Shown: positions 53,652 to 64,000 of the stretch, piece by piece | Position numbering within the stretch: position 1 is the stretch's first letter | Layout: every line of letters begins with the position of its first letter | Assembly: GCA_949130485.1 (NCBI GenBank) | Contig: OX422184.1 | Coordinates: forward strand, 25,589,674-25,653,673 | DNA length: 64,000 bases | Reading direction: 5' to 3' | Source: Agelas oroides | Taxonomy: Eukaryota > Porifera > Demospongiae > Agelasida > Agelasidae | The notes under the pieces: generated by a model | What the model was told of the DNA's origin: nothing | What the model saw: the letters and a program-made list of their open reading frames with translations, nothing else | Database searches by the model: none | Made by a program: the position numbers and the translations under genes

Positions 53652-54255
53652 AAAGGACGGTGTGGAAAGGTGGAAGTTTATTTCCTATAGCTATCTTGTG
53701 TCACATGAGGTGGAGATGGCAGCTAGTTCGGAGACTTTCACCTTCAGCCTCTCAGTTGGAAGATGTGGACAATTGAGGGTGGAAAAGGATCGTTTGCGTT
53801 GCATTTCTGGGAAGTCTGAGCCACTTCTTTAATAAACTTCGTGACAGTGCTCTGGATGGATTTGATGCCATTGTCTGAAATAGGGTCCACTGTCCGGAGG
53901 AATCTGGACAATGGTACCACATGGAACGACAGCGAGTCTGCGAGAGACGGTACGTTGGTTCGCCCATCCCCCTAGTTAGTGTTATGATAACTCCACCCAT
54001 TAAGCCCCACCCCCATTTTGCCTAGTAATTAGAATATTCTTAGCTGTGTGAATGCCAACTGAGAGCTGGGCTCCTCACTCAAAGCAAACCTTAGGCGGGG
54101 AGTGGTCCCACCCTTTCTGTAGTAGGCCATGGGTCGGGAGTTCAAAGGGACCGAAACCCGTGGTCATGCGAGGACCGGAAAGGGTACTCCCCTGAAGACC
54201 AGTGTTTTTTGAGCATATCTCCCAAAAAAAAGAATAACTTTACTTTCCCATGACT

Positions 54256-54386
54256 GCCCCCACCCATTTAAGCCATAAATGCCCCACCCATTTAAGTCTT
54301 AAATGCCCCACCCATTTAAGCCATAAATACCCCACCCATTTAAGCCGTAAAATGCCCCATCCATTTAAGCCATAAATGCCCCATCC
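54256..54386. repeat. 24-bp tandem repeat, about five units
   Basis: Unit CCACCCATTTAAGCCATAAATGCC with small changes. It lies in a segment (53.99-54.41 kb) separating the YADD-bearing part of the retrotransposon from its C-terminal part, so it is probably inside a secondary insertion. Confidence 0.85.
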
Positions 54387-54409
54387 CCATCTCCCATTTT
54401 ATTTTAACT

Positions 54410-54880
54410 TCACATTTTATATATGTGTGAAATTTCGAACATCGATGTGCCAGCAGTGTTGGTGCTCCCCCACTCAACACACAACATCCAAACTTTATAT
54501 TCCCCTCGTATTGGTCTGCTGTCTATGGATTTCAGGGCCAGGGAGATCTTCTCCTCCAGTTGTTTCTTAGCTGTTGAAGCTGTGGACTGATGGGAGGTTG
54601 CAATTGTTGCACCGAGGAATTTTGTGGCTCCTTCAGATATTGATCTCGTCCAGCCCTCTGTGAGTTCAATCCAGTGATTTTTCAGGATTTTCTTCCCGTC
54701 AAAGACTAGAGTAACGCACTTGTCAGGGCACATCATGAGGTAGATCTCCCTTGATAGCTGGTCGATGGTTTGGACCGTTTCCGTGTGTTCTTCAAGGGAG
54801 CCAGAGATGATAGAGAGGTCGTCGGCATATGCTTTGACCTTGTGGGGTGCTGAGAGAGTGAATTTGGGTGTCTGAGACAC
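54410..54880 (-). pseudogene. Reverse-transcriptase fragment with YADD catalytic motif
   Basis: A 156-codon open piece: HKVKAYADDLSIISGSLEEH, then DQLSREIYLMMCPDKCVTLV and a thumb region (SEGATKFLGATI). YADD is the metal-binding pair of the polymerase. It should join the RT pieces at 55.2-55.8 kb, but stops lie between them. Confidence 0.8.
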
Positions 54881-55240
54881 TTTAGATTTTATGGTAGGAG
54901 GGTAACTACAGATAGGAAAGAATTTTCAACCATTCCTCCTTGCAGGCATCCAGTCAACTAGTCTGAGGTCAACCAGTTCTGTTATTTTCTCTTCACCGTC
55001 ATCTTTATAAAGGATGGTTACCTGACTGTCAGGGTGGTATTTCAAAACTGTGCAGTGATACTGTTCATCACTGGAATCCTCTTCCTCCCATTTCACGTAA
55101 ATATGAGTGCCAGGGTAGGGTAGGTGTGAACTGTTTGGGATTGGACTTTTGAAGCAGAAGCCATCACTTTGTATGGCATCAATGAGTCGGATTATGGGGC
55201 TAAATGCAATGAGAAAAATGATTGGTGAGAGAGTGTCCCC

Positions 55241-55840
55241 TTAGAATACTCCCCGTTTGACGCTGAACTCAGGGGACGACCGCTGCTTGATCCTAATAGT
55301 GGTCTTTAGCTGTGCATAGAGGTCTCGAATATATTTCCTCACTTGGGCTGGGACCTTCAGAGCTTCCAGTGTGTCGTGGATTAGCCCATGAACAATGGAC
55401 CCGAACGCATTACGCAGGTCAATAAAAGTGATGGCCAAGGTAGACCATTGCTTCTGGCGCATTCTAGGATAGCTGACATTGAAAACGTGTGTTCAATCAC
55501 ACCATTTATGCCTTTGAAGAAACCCTTCTGGATGCTTGGGTCATTGACCTCATTGTTGATGGCATACTGTTCCAGATGGGATGCTAGGATCTTGTGGAAG
55601 ATTTTCCCCAGCACTGAAGTTAGGGCAATTGGTCGAAAGTTGGCTGGAACAGCTGGGTCCCCAGATTCGTAAATCAGTGAGAGATTTGCAGTACACCAAG
55701 TGTGAGGGCATTCCTGCATTTTGAGTAGAATCTTGCTATAGAGGGTCGCAAGAAACATGTCTTTAGGATCTTTTTTTACCAACCCAGGAGTGATAGGTGT
55801 GAGGTCAGAAGTGTCTTGGGTTGTTACTGGTGTGTAGTTG
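55241..55840 (-). pseudogene. Reverse-transcriptase fragment, fingers and palm start
   Basis: Two overlapping frames (55782-55381 and 55462-55241) read continuously after one frameshift: WCTANLSLIYESGDPAVPAN, then FRPIALTSVLGKIFHKILAS, QKGFFKGINGVIEHTF and TFIDLRNAFGSIVHGLI, ending KRGVF and a stop. Motif A has FIDLRNAF. Confidence 0.8.
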
Positions 55841-56558
55841 ACTGTACTGGATCATTCTGTCTGAGAACACATTCTCAAAGTGAACTGTAGGCTTCCTCTG
55901 CTCAGAAATTTGGAGGAACATTTCTGGTCTGTCCACACACTGACTTTGAAAACTGCCAGGGGTTTTGCCAGAAGGCTTGTTCCTGTTTCATCGCTGACTT
56001 TGCGGCAGTTTAAGTTCTAGAGGTTTGCATGAGTCTGTGGTGGGCGTGCACTAATTGGAGAAACTGCCTAGGATTGTCCCTGAAAGTTGTTCTTGCCTAG
56101 TTTTTCTTTCTAGCGAGTCAAAGTTCGGTAGTGCGGGATGGTCTTGTCCTGTGGCGTTTCCTAGTTTGGGTGCTTGGCATTGGTTTGGTGGCACCATAGT
56201 CGGTCAGGTAACTGGAGCATGTGGAGAGCTCTGAGGTAAACTCCTGTCATTGTGGAAACTTCGTTCTGACATACATGTAGTAGCTCATATAGGGGGGAGA
56301 CGCAACCGTTTAATTCACTATCTACCAAATCCCAGTCTTTGGCAGCAAATGGCTGACGACGCAGTCTTCTTTCGCTGTGGGGTTGGACCCATACATACAT
56401 AATGAAGCCCGAGGGATCGGCCGTATGGCAAGCCATTTGTATCAAAATTCAACGTCGTTCACATGTCGATGTAAGAATCCCACACGTCAACGTAAAAGCC
56501 CAGACATCGACGTGAAAGCCCACACGTCGACATAAAACTCAGACGACGACATAGGGCG

Positions 56559-57508
56559 CAGACGTCAACGTGGAGTTCAGACGACAACACAGGCTCAGAT
56601 GTCGACATAAAAGCCCAGACGTCAACATTGAGTTCAGACGACAACACAGGCTCAGACGTCGACATAAAAGCCCAGACGTCAACATTGAGTTCAGACGACA
56701 ACACAGGCTCAGACGTCGACATAAAAGCCCAGACGTCAACATTGAGTTCAGACGACAACACAGGCTCAGACGTCGACATAAAAGCCCAGACGTCAACATT
56801 GAGTTCAGACGACAACACAGGCTCAGACGTCGACATAAAAGCCCAGACGTCAACATTGAGTTCAGACGACAACACAGGCTCAGACGTCGACATAAAAGCC
56901 CAGACGTCAACATTGAGTTCAGACGACAACACAGGCTCAGACGTCGACATAAAAGCCCAGACGTCGACGTGGAGTTCAGACGACAACACAGGCTCAGACG
57001 TCGACATAAAAGCCCAGACGTCAACATTGAGTTCAGACGACAACACAGGCTCAGACGTCGACATAAAAGCCCAGACGTCGACGTGGAGTTCAGACGACAA
57101 CACAGGCTCAGACGTCGACATAAAAGCCCAGACGTCAACATTGAGTTCAGACGACAACACAGGCTCAGACGTCGACATAAAAGCCCAGACGTCGACGTGG
57201 AGTTCAGACGACAACACAGGCTCAGACGTCGACATAAAAGCCCAGACGTCAACATTGAGTTCAGATGACAACACAGGCTCAGACGTCGACATAAAAGCCC
57301 AGACGTCGACGTGGAGTTCAGACGACAACACAGGCTCAGACGTCGACATAAAAGCCCAGACGTCAACATTGAGTTCAGACGACAACACAGGCTCAGACGT
57401 CGACATAAAAGCCCAGACGTCGACGTGGAGTTCAGACGACAACACAGGCTCAGACGTCGACATAAAAGCCCAGACGTCGACGTGGAGTTCAGACGACAAC
57501 TTAGGGCT
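56559..57508. repeat. 57-bp minisatellite with alternating subtypes
   Basis: About sixteen units of GTTCAGACGACAACACAGGC..CATAAAAGCCCAGACGTC. Two subtypes differ in a short block: GTCAACATTGAG and GTCGACGTGGAG. The left part is a run of the first type, the right part alternates the two, giving a 114-bp higher-order unit. Long ORFs here are by-products of a stop-free unit divisible by three. Shorter, more diverged ~30-bp half-units flank it at 56460-56558. Confidence 0.95.
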
Positions 57509-57539
57509 CAGACATTGACGTGAAAGTTCAGACAGGAGA

Positions 57540-58350
57540 GCGTTTGAGATAATGCGCAGGTGCAATTTTTATTGAACTTTAACCTTTTCGGAGCAAGGTT
57601 GCTACGCATAATTGAAAGAGTATGGAAAGTGTCAAGGCAAGAAATAAGCATGCGATCAGCCTTGTATTCAATGTAGGATAAGGTATGTATGCTTATAGCT
57701 ATGGAGACATGGAGGGGGGAATAAGCTGTACAATTCAGAGACCTCTATACAGCAAGTACAGCCTGTTTTGAGGCCTAAATTTGTATCCTCAGCAGCTAAG
57801 CTTGAAAAGCACCCTGGGTATTGATGCGTATTTTTCATCTGACTACAGGGATTTGTTGTCCAAGTGCTTACATGTATCTGTTAGTTCCATGGCAAAACCA
57901 TCATGCCTTTGATCTGTATGCACTGCAAATATGCACTCAAACTATAGCCTCATTCCCAGGCCTCCCTTCCAGTTACTGAAAGGCCTCTCCAAATCAATTC
58001 ACTGTTTTTATCTCCGAACACAGAAAAGTACATGTAGGTGGGTAAAGGCATGAACGTGAATACACTCGGTTGAGACAGTGCAAAAAAAACAACACCACTT
58101 CTTCAACTTTAGTTCTTTACACATTACTTATATACGTACTTCAGCAGCAAAGACATGCACACCCTTTTTGGGGTCACAGATCGATAAAGTAGTTGTTGGG
58201 ATTGTATTAATAAATTTTTGAAAATTGATATGGATGGAAACGAAAGGGTGATGAGAAACAAATAATTTGGAGAGGCCCGAAACTGGGAGGTCTGCAAAGG
58301 CATGTCTAAACAATCCATGAAATAGACCCGTCTCCATGACATATGCTTAT
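57540..58350. other. No gene recognised
   Basis: AT-rich with a repeat end TAGCCTCATTCCCAGGCC near 57952, related to the MITE at 25619. Nothing else supportable. Confidence 0.4.
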
Positions 58351-58357
58351 GATAATA

Positions 58358-58838
58358 GAGTGGAACCCCGATTAGCGGACAACCCTGAACAGCGGACACC
58401 CACGATATAACGGACAATTCTGAAAGTCCCGACTGTCCTTCCATTCACTTCAATACTTAAGCAACCCCTGAATAGCGGACACCCCGCTACTCCGTATAAC
58501 AGACAGTTTTCGTGGTCCCAATTGTACGCAAGCAACACTCAAAGACTCCGATTTAGCAGACACTCATCGAACTTTTTAGGAAGCAAGATCGTCCACCATC
58601 GCTGCTGTATTTAAAAACTTGACATTAGATTAGTGCTGTTACTCGTAGTACTAGCCTCTGTTTAGCCTTCCCTGCCAGCGTACAGCAAAGGAAAACGTAG
58701 CCACGTTGTGCTCAGCAGCCCGATTACGCAGTACCATGCCTACCGGAAATATACCGGAAGCTACTGAGTTAGGGACACCTCGCTATAAGGGACAAAATGG
58801 TGGTTCCCAATGGTGTCCGTTATAGAGGGGTTCCACTG
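58358..58838. mobile_element. Non-autonomous Tigger-like MITE
   Basis: Ends GAGTGGAACCCCGATTAGCG and GTTATAGAGGGGTTCCACTG with TA on both sides (58356-58357, 58839-58840). Sub-terminal motifs AGCGGACA and ATAACGGACA recur. 481 bp, without transposase. Different terminal sequence from the autonomous element at 41217. Confidence 0.8.
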
Positions 58839-58849
58839 TAAATACAGTA

Positions 58850-60850
58850 CATGATCAATATCTTGGCAACAGTCTTGCCGCAAAATTGGCCCTATTTTAG
58901 CGAGTATGCTTGTAATTACCCACACAGAAGATGATGCCATTATGACAAATTCAGCTTGCAGATTTACAAACGTGGTAGACAATAATCACTTTTTAGTAGA
59001 GTCAGCCAATAATTTGGGTCGATTAGGCTGAGCAACATAAGATTAGCTTGACATGGCCTCACTCGTGATGCAACCAACTTATATAATGAGACACAATCTA
59101 AAACAAGCTGTTTTGAGTGCTAGGAGCCAGTTCCCAGTGGTTCAGTTTAGAGGAGTTGTACTGTTTTATAGCCAAACTGTCCCTGGATTAATTGCACCAC
59201 TGCAAATTATGACACAAAATTAAATCAACATGTGCCATATGTAGAACATGGAGAGATAACAGTAAGCTAATAGGCATAACACTCAATACATTATGATGGC
59301 AGGGAACCTCTGCAAATGCAGACCTTATGGGATGCGACTTACTTAGGCTCACCCCAACAATGTAACATAAATACTGTAATTAGATGGTCTATGGAAATAA
59401 TACTAGTGTAGATGCAAGCTAAGGCATCTTGCGGCGAGCCTGAGTGAGCGGTAGAATACCACATGGATGGGTAATAGTAGTCAGTACACATTACATCACA
59501 ACTCTGAAAGTGCAATGCCGTTGTTTCGTCTCTTGTATACAGGTGTGCAAGTATAGATGACTCATTGATGGTTGAGCTGTGTTGTTAGAAAAAGGCGCTT
59601 TGTTAAATCACTGGGGCAATACACCTTCCCATGCAGTATAACAGAGTAAAGACAAGGTCAGTTTAATAAGTGGGGGTGTGTACTGCTTTATGCAGTGGTG
59701 TAGGGACACTTCAGAGGTTAAATTAGTTTTGTAGTGTATATACAATGTTGCTTCAAGGACAGTTTGCACACACTGGTAGTATTATGTTGCGTAAGTTATG
59801 CTGGCGAGTTCGCTATATACAGCTGTAAATATACCGTCAGCTATTCAACTGTCAAAAGAATCTCAGCCGCCATCTGCGTTCTGTAAGTAGCCAGGTTTAT
59901 CTTCACAACTTGCAGCCCTTTTACACTAAACTTTCACGCTCCAGCTACTCCTCCCAAGCCTCTCTCTCTTCGCCGTCTTCGCCCATTGAAAACAGTGCTC
60001 GTTCTGAAAAGTCAGAGCGAAAATGTTACTTATAGACCACACGCGGCGCGCGGTTGCATTAAATTACAGTCTAAACAGACATACGGAATACGTACGACAG
60101 ATATATAATAATAATAATAACTAGATGAATGCAGGGCATTGTGGGGTGAGCCTGAGCAAACTACGCCAAGTCAAGTCTGGCCTCCTGCTGACCTCTATTG
60201 ACTCTGAACACACTGCAACGCTTGTCATGTGTACTGGTTCATACACAATCAGGAAAGCTGTTGAAAAGTTGCAGCTATTCAATTATCAGCTACCTTGGTC
60301 CTATAGAATAATACTTAAAACAGCAAAATTTCCCATGTGTAACACATTTAAGTCACCTGTCCCACGTGTAACACATGGGGGACATATAAGTCACCTGTCC
60401 CTCCCTTGTCCCATGTATAACATAAGGGGACTATTAAGTCAGACTTAAACAGTGATTAACTTTCTCTATACTTTATATATTGGGGAACAGTTAAGTCACC
60501 TGTAATTAATTTGTTCAAAATGAAGGGTTAGTCCAAAAAGTATGAATACAATTAAAAATTTAAACCTTGCACAAGCAGAAACTACTATATAGTTCCCCAA
60601 GAACCAAGTATGGATATCACTTAAATGTTAGCTCAGCAATTACTATGCAGGTTATGCATCTCACACACACTCAGTGTCATTACTGTCGGTGACACTGTTC
60701 TGACATTCAGGCCAGGAAACTTCTCTAAGCATGTAATACATTTGGAGACCTGTAGAGCTGCTAGATGGATGGAACAATTTTAGTACGAACAGACTGTTGG
60801 TCTCTTCGTATCCTGTGACTCTCTCTGTCTTCCTCACATATTGTTGCTTA
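58850..60850. other. No gene recognised
   Basis: Contains copies of the GGGGCGAGCCTGAGCGAG-type motif (59344-59366, 59434-59452, 60142-60160) and a repeat GCGCGCGGTTGCATTAAATT..CATACGGAATACGTACGACA near 60048-60105 shared with 62055-62120. A CACCTGTCCC..CGTGTAACACA motif repeats near 60354-60430. Confidence 0.45.
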
Positions 60851-60863
60851 TTCTTCAGGGGTC

Positions 60864-61286
60864 TCATGGGTCAGTCTCCTCTGTTGCGCAAGGCTCACTC
60901 GCTGGAGACGGGCCATCTCTCTTATCCGGAGTCTCATGGGTCAGTCTCACCTGTTGTGCAATGCTCATTTGCTCGAGACGGGCCTCTCTCTGGTCCGGAA
61001 TCTCATGGGTCAGTTTCATCTGTTGCGCAAGGCTCATTTGCTGGAGACGACTAGTTCTCTGGTCTGGAGTCTCTGACGCTAATCGCCCTCTCCTGTCACC
61101 AAAAACTCTCTCCCGCTCAGCAGCAGACCGCGAAGCACGATGGGCTCTATCCCTTACTCTCCGTCTCGCTAACCGTGCCTCCCTTTGTTGAGCGCTTTCA
61201 GCAGCGCGACAATCCCTGTTGCATTGGTTTCTACGCCTTAGCCTTTCTCTCCTTCTTTCTTCGGATTCCATAAGTGAGTCCCACAT
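60864..61286 (-). CDS. Arg/Glu-rich repeat protein fragment, possibly mobile-element N-terminus
   Basis: 140 codons opening MWDSLMESEERRRERLRRRN. It has three imperfect repeats of about 23 residues with a core such as ETPDQREARLEQMSIAQQ. Similar RxRR..E..EQREARL repeats occur, from memory, at the start of helicase-bearing mobile elements in marine invertebrates. The sequence is highly charged and helical. No partner domain is seen on either side, so it may be a first exon or a fragment. Confidence 0.35.
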   Translation of the reverse strand: MWDSLMESEERRRERLRRRNQCNRDCRAAESAQQREARLARRRVRDRAHRASRSAAERERVFGDRRGRLASETPDQRTSRLQQMSLAQQMKLTHEIPDQREARLEQMSIAQQVRLTHETPDKRDGPSPASEPCATEETDP

Positions 61287-61299
61287 ACAACTTCTTTCT

Positions 61300-62080
61300 A
61301 GCTTTCAAAAGTAGCTAGCTTAGCTATATCTTTCGACATGTACATGTATAACATGTGGAAATATTGCATCATCTGCAATACGTTAAATTAGGGTAGAATT
61401 AGAATTTACGGAAAGACGTACGACGTCCATAATAATTGGGGCGAGCGTGAGTGAGCCCCACAATAGTGAGTTGAATTGAGATTTTTCATCGAATACTAGG
61501 GGAATGTACAACATTGTGGGGCGAGCGTGAGCAAGCTATGCAGTTGGCAAGTTAACGCTTCACCACTGTATTACCAGATCACAAGGTTGTCACTCTCTGC
61601 TGTCACAAGATTCTTACACGTGAGAGTTCAGAGAAATTGTCATCTGAATGAAGTAAATACCACTTCCATGCAAGGAGAAGTACTACACAATAGAGCCTAT
61701 TTATCTTGCCTAAGCCACTACTGTCGCTGGGTTTACTGTTCGCACACTGACAGGTAAAGACTGCCTCCTGGTGACTTCTGTTTTTGTGAACACTTAGCCT
61801 GGTTTGTCATGCATAGTCCTTTCACAAACAGCAGAGGAAAGTCGACACGCATGCTAACTACACAAGTGGACAGTAATATCTGCCACCTTCTGCGTTATGT
61901 AAGTAGCCTGGTTTGCACAACTGCTTGCCCTCGTACAGTATATGCTTACGTTCCAGCTTTCCCTCCTAGAAGTTTCTTGTAACTTGTGTCTTCACTCACG
62001 CAGACACGCTATATAGAACTCTTGGCTGCTTGCATGCAATTTTACTTTTGTCCGTACGCGGCGCGCGGCTGTCGCATTAA
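61300..62080. other. No gene; two copies of the dispersed GCGAG motif
   Basis: TTGGGGCGAGCGTGAGTGAG near 61436 and TGGGGCGAGCGTGAGCAAG near 61516. Otherwise unrecognised. Confidence 0.4.
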
Positions 62081-62084
62081 ATTA

Positions 62085-62215
62085 TAATTTAAGACATACG
62101 GAATACGTACGACAGATATATATACACATATATGAAAAATCGCAATTCAACTCACTAGTGTGGGGCTTGCTCACGCTCGCCCCAATTATTTTCTGTCGTA
62201 CGTCGTTCCGTATGT
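62085..62215. repeat. Hairpin MITE
   Basis: Left TACGGAATACGTACGACAG and right CTGTCGTACGTCGTTCCGTA are near complements about 75 bp apart. The TGGGGCTTGCTCACGCTCGC motif sits in the loop. The left part recurs at 60085-60110. Confidence 0.65.
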
Positions 62216-62915
62216 TTTTGACGCTGTAATTTAACGTGATAGGCGCGGGCCGCATGCGCACCTATTGTACGAGTAATAGCAGTTGTGTTTTGGCAATGAC
62301 ATTCGGGACAGGCTGCTGAAGCGTAGCACCTACTCAGTAAGTGTACAAGGGCTGAGGGCTAACAGTTGTGTAGAAATTTCAAAGGCTCATACAGCTTACC
62401 GAACACAGTAGGCGGCAGAGATTTTGCTACATAGCTGATGCGTGGTGACTTCCCTCTACTATTCTCAAAGATGCCTCAAGTCTTGAAGAACTATGCCAGA
62501 CTGTGTTCCGACTTAGCCTATAACTGCAACAACCAGAGTAGCTGCGTACGCTGGTAGGACAAACAGCTCTGTTGTGTGGTAGGTCTACTATCCCATGAAA
62601 AGCTCTTCTCTGCAACCATGACAATTTTTCTAAGATATTGAGCACTTCTGTAGACAGTAGAGTTACAAACCTCGTTTAGCTACATGCCATGCATGAATGG
62701 CCTGTGTGCTGTGATCTAATACTTCACTGGCAGTATAAAAGCCTTAGCTACATAGCAGTCAATGCTGTAGTGCATTGCTTGTTCACGCTCATCCCACAAT
62801 GTTCTACATTCCCCTAGTAATAATATCATTTATCATACGTCTAACTCACGCTAATGTATGGGAGTCAATGGGGAAGCCTTGCAGCTGCACGCAGTTTATA
62901 AAAAGCCATATTTTT

Positions 62916-63007
62916 TACTACAAGTCACGCGAGAATCCGTATCAGTACTGCAAGTCACGCGAGAATCCGTATCAGGTACTACAAGTCACGCGAGAATCCG
63001 TATCAGG
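62916..63007. repeat. ~30-bp tandem repeat, three units
   Basis: CAAGTCACGCGAGAATCCGT repeated three times with short variable joints. A partial ACAAGTCACG follows at 63172. Confidence 0.9.
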
Positions 63008-63232
63008 GATGTATCCCGCAGCTCTTATCAAAGCTTATGCAAATTTATATGCGCATATGCGCCGTTGCCCTAACAACACCTTAAATTAACCCTAACCCAA
63101 CCCTAATAAACCCTACCCAACCAATAAGATTCGAGCTTTGAAACGAGCTGCGGTACTATAGGTATCAGGTACAAGTCACGTGCGCTGCATCTGAACGTGC
63201 AATGAAATCGAAGGTTCGTATGATAAAATCAT

Positions 63233-63375
63233 TATCACCACAGTACGAAGCTATACCGGAAAAAATATCACTCGTTTGTTGCCGTTGGCATTGTTACTCG
63301 TGCTGCGCACTCGTAACAATACAGACAGCAACAAACTCGTGATATTTTCCGGTATAGCTTTGTACTATGGTGATA
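63233..63375. repeat. Inverted repeat
   Basis: TATCACCACAGTACGAAGCT..ACCGGAAAAAATATCACTCG pairs with CGTGATATTTTCCGGTATAG..TACTATGGTGATA. The loop is near GTGCTGCGCAC. Arms about 65 bp with few mismatches. Confidence 0.85.
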
Positions 63376-63422
63376 CTTATATAATATATATACAGAGAAA
63401 ATCTCAAGTTTCACCGCTAGTG

Positions 63423-63447
63423 TGGGGCTCGCTCAGGCTCGCCCCAA
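63423..63447. repeat. Representative of a short dispersed motif
   Basis: GTGGGGCTCGCTCAGGCTCG followed by CCCC. Variants in both orientations lie at 13063, 17923, 23878, 43348, 59344, 59434, 60142, 61440, 61516, 62162, 63482 and 63944. The TGGGGC/GCCCCA ends are complementary. Confidence 0.75.
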
Positions 63448-63498
63448 TAATATATGAAAATTCCACCGTTCGACTCGCTAGTGTGGGGCTCGCTCTAT

Positions 63499-63933
63499 GG
63501 CACGCCGTTAGTAACAAAAATACAGGACTCTAGACATCACGTTCAAAACACTCAACGTCACGTTCAAAACACTCGTCACGTTCAAAACACTCAACGTCAT
63601 GTTCAAAACACTCGTCACGTCGAAAGATTTATCATCCCAAAAAAAAAACAACTTAGAAACAAATCAACATCCAATAAAAAATAAAAAAAAACAGAACGAA
63701 AGGAAGAACTGTATTCCCTGGCTAGCCTAACCCTAACCCTAACACTAACCCTAAACCACTCTTCCACTAGCCACTTCGAAGGACCGGTGCACTGAACTGT
63801 CTAATATACGAGTCCTGTATTTTCACTTAGTTTTTCTTGTTCAGGACGTGACGTTGATAAACCTTTCGACGTGACGTTGAGTGTTTTGAACGTGACGTCT
63901 AGAGTCCTGTATTTTTGTTACTAACGGCGTGCC
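63499..63933. mobile_element. Foldback element with telomere-like interior
   Basis: Terminal GGCACGCCGTTAGTAACAAA pairs with the right end. Each arm holds direct CACGTTCAAAACACT repeats (several on the left, fewer on the right). The middle has an A-rich tract, then CCTAACCCTAACCCTAACAC near 63725. It is inserted next to a GTGGGGCTCGCTC motif. Confidence 0.8.
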
Positions 63934-64000
63934 TTACGCTTAGGCTCGCCCCAATTATAGAACTATATATCCATAGTTTACCTGTCTTGTCGTCTCTGTC

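Larger units (their letters stand above)
52730..56200 (-). mobile_element. Decayed non-LTR retrotransposon, R2-like type
   Basis: In order on the minus strand: a pre-RT region (KVSDETG, 55.8-56.1 kb), reverse-transcriptase blocks (NFRPIALTSVLGKIFHKILA and TFIDLRNAFGSIVHGLIHDT at 55.3-55.7 kb), RGVF then a stop then GDTLSPIIFLIAF at 55.2 kb, the YADD motif at 54.8 kb, a Cys-His motif (CSLCGNSRPTVAHIL) at 53.3 kb, and a tail containing YADLPILRATEHPPAQFP and VDYEALEMGSLGHY. A CCHC-like motif followed by such a tail resembles R2/NeSL/Hero elements with a restriction-like endonuclease. Several stops and shifts; inactive. Confidence 0.75.

Noticed and set aside
56459-57565. 368-, 296-, 276- and 232-codon ORFs in the 57-bp array
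   Set aside because: Same reason: repeat-generated open frames in several frames.
62916-63007. Possible CRISPR-like direct repeats
   Set aside because: Three head-to-tail units with almost no spacers, in a eukaryotic context; a plain tandem repeat.

Overview
This is eukaryotic, almost certainly invertebrate metazoan DNA; a demosponge is the best guess. The one well-preserved host gene has short introns with GT/AG borders and an animal-type signalling architecture (kinase, coiled coil, ZU5, UPA-like, Death domain). The rest is gene fragments, foldback elements, MITEs and retroelement remnants typical of a repeat-rich sponge genome. The species assignment is inference. There is no bacterial operon, CRISPR array or phage.

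Layout. 1-5.2 kb: dispersed repeats, two MITE-like insertions and a decayed protein-coding relic. 5.2-12.8 kb (minus strand): a multi-exon gene that I could splice by eye from a short ATG exon (12.8 kb) through a kinase plus coiled-coil exon, a ZU5 exon, two UPA-like exons, two short linkers and a terminal Death-domain exon with a stop at 5198. 13.5-49.8 kb (minus strand): an array of further Death-domain exons alternating with short linker exons. Every one checked has its own AG and GT borders, a length divisible by three and phase-1 borders on both sides, so any of them could in principle be spliced to the kinase exon without a frameshift. 21-43 kb is built of nested near-identical segmental duplications carrying this Death exon, a linker exon, Penelope-like (GIY-YIG) retroelement ends and a Tigger/pogo transposon (complete at 41.2-43.1 kb, truncated at 29.9-30.4 kb). 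43.8-45.7 kb is a foldback element with a 9-bp target duplication inserted into one unit. 45.7-49.3 kb is a ~795-bp tandem array pairing a minus-strand Death exon with a plus-strand relic of a P2X7-type cysteine-rich C-terminal domain.

49.3-64 kb is largely non-genic: hairpins and inverted repeats, two coding-open minisatellites (66 bp and 57 bp), a decayed minus-strand non-LTR retrotransposon of R2-like type, Tigger-like and foldback MITEs, telomere-like (CCCTAA) tracts inside two inverted-repeat elements, and a short Arg/Glu-rich repeat ORF.

The most interesting system is the expandable reservoir of phase-1 Death-domain exons upstream of a constant kinase-ZU5-UPA-Death tail. It could encode one multi-Death scaffold, alternative N-terminal cassettes, or a graveyard of duplicated 5' gene ends. 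RNA evidence is needed to choose, and the high identity of the duplicates means assembly duplication must also be excluded.
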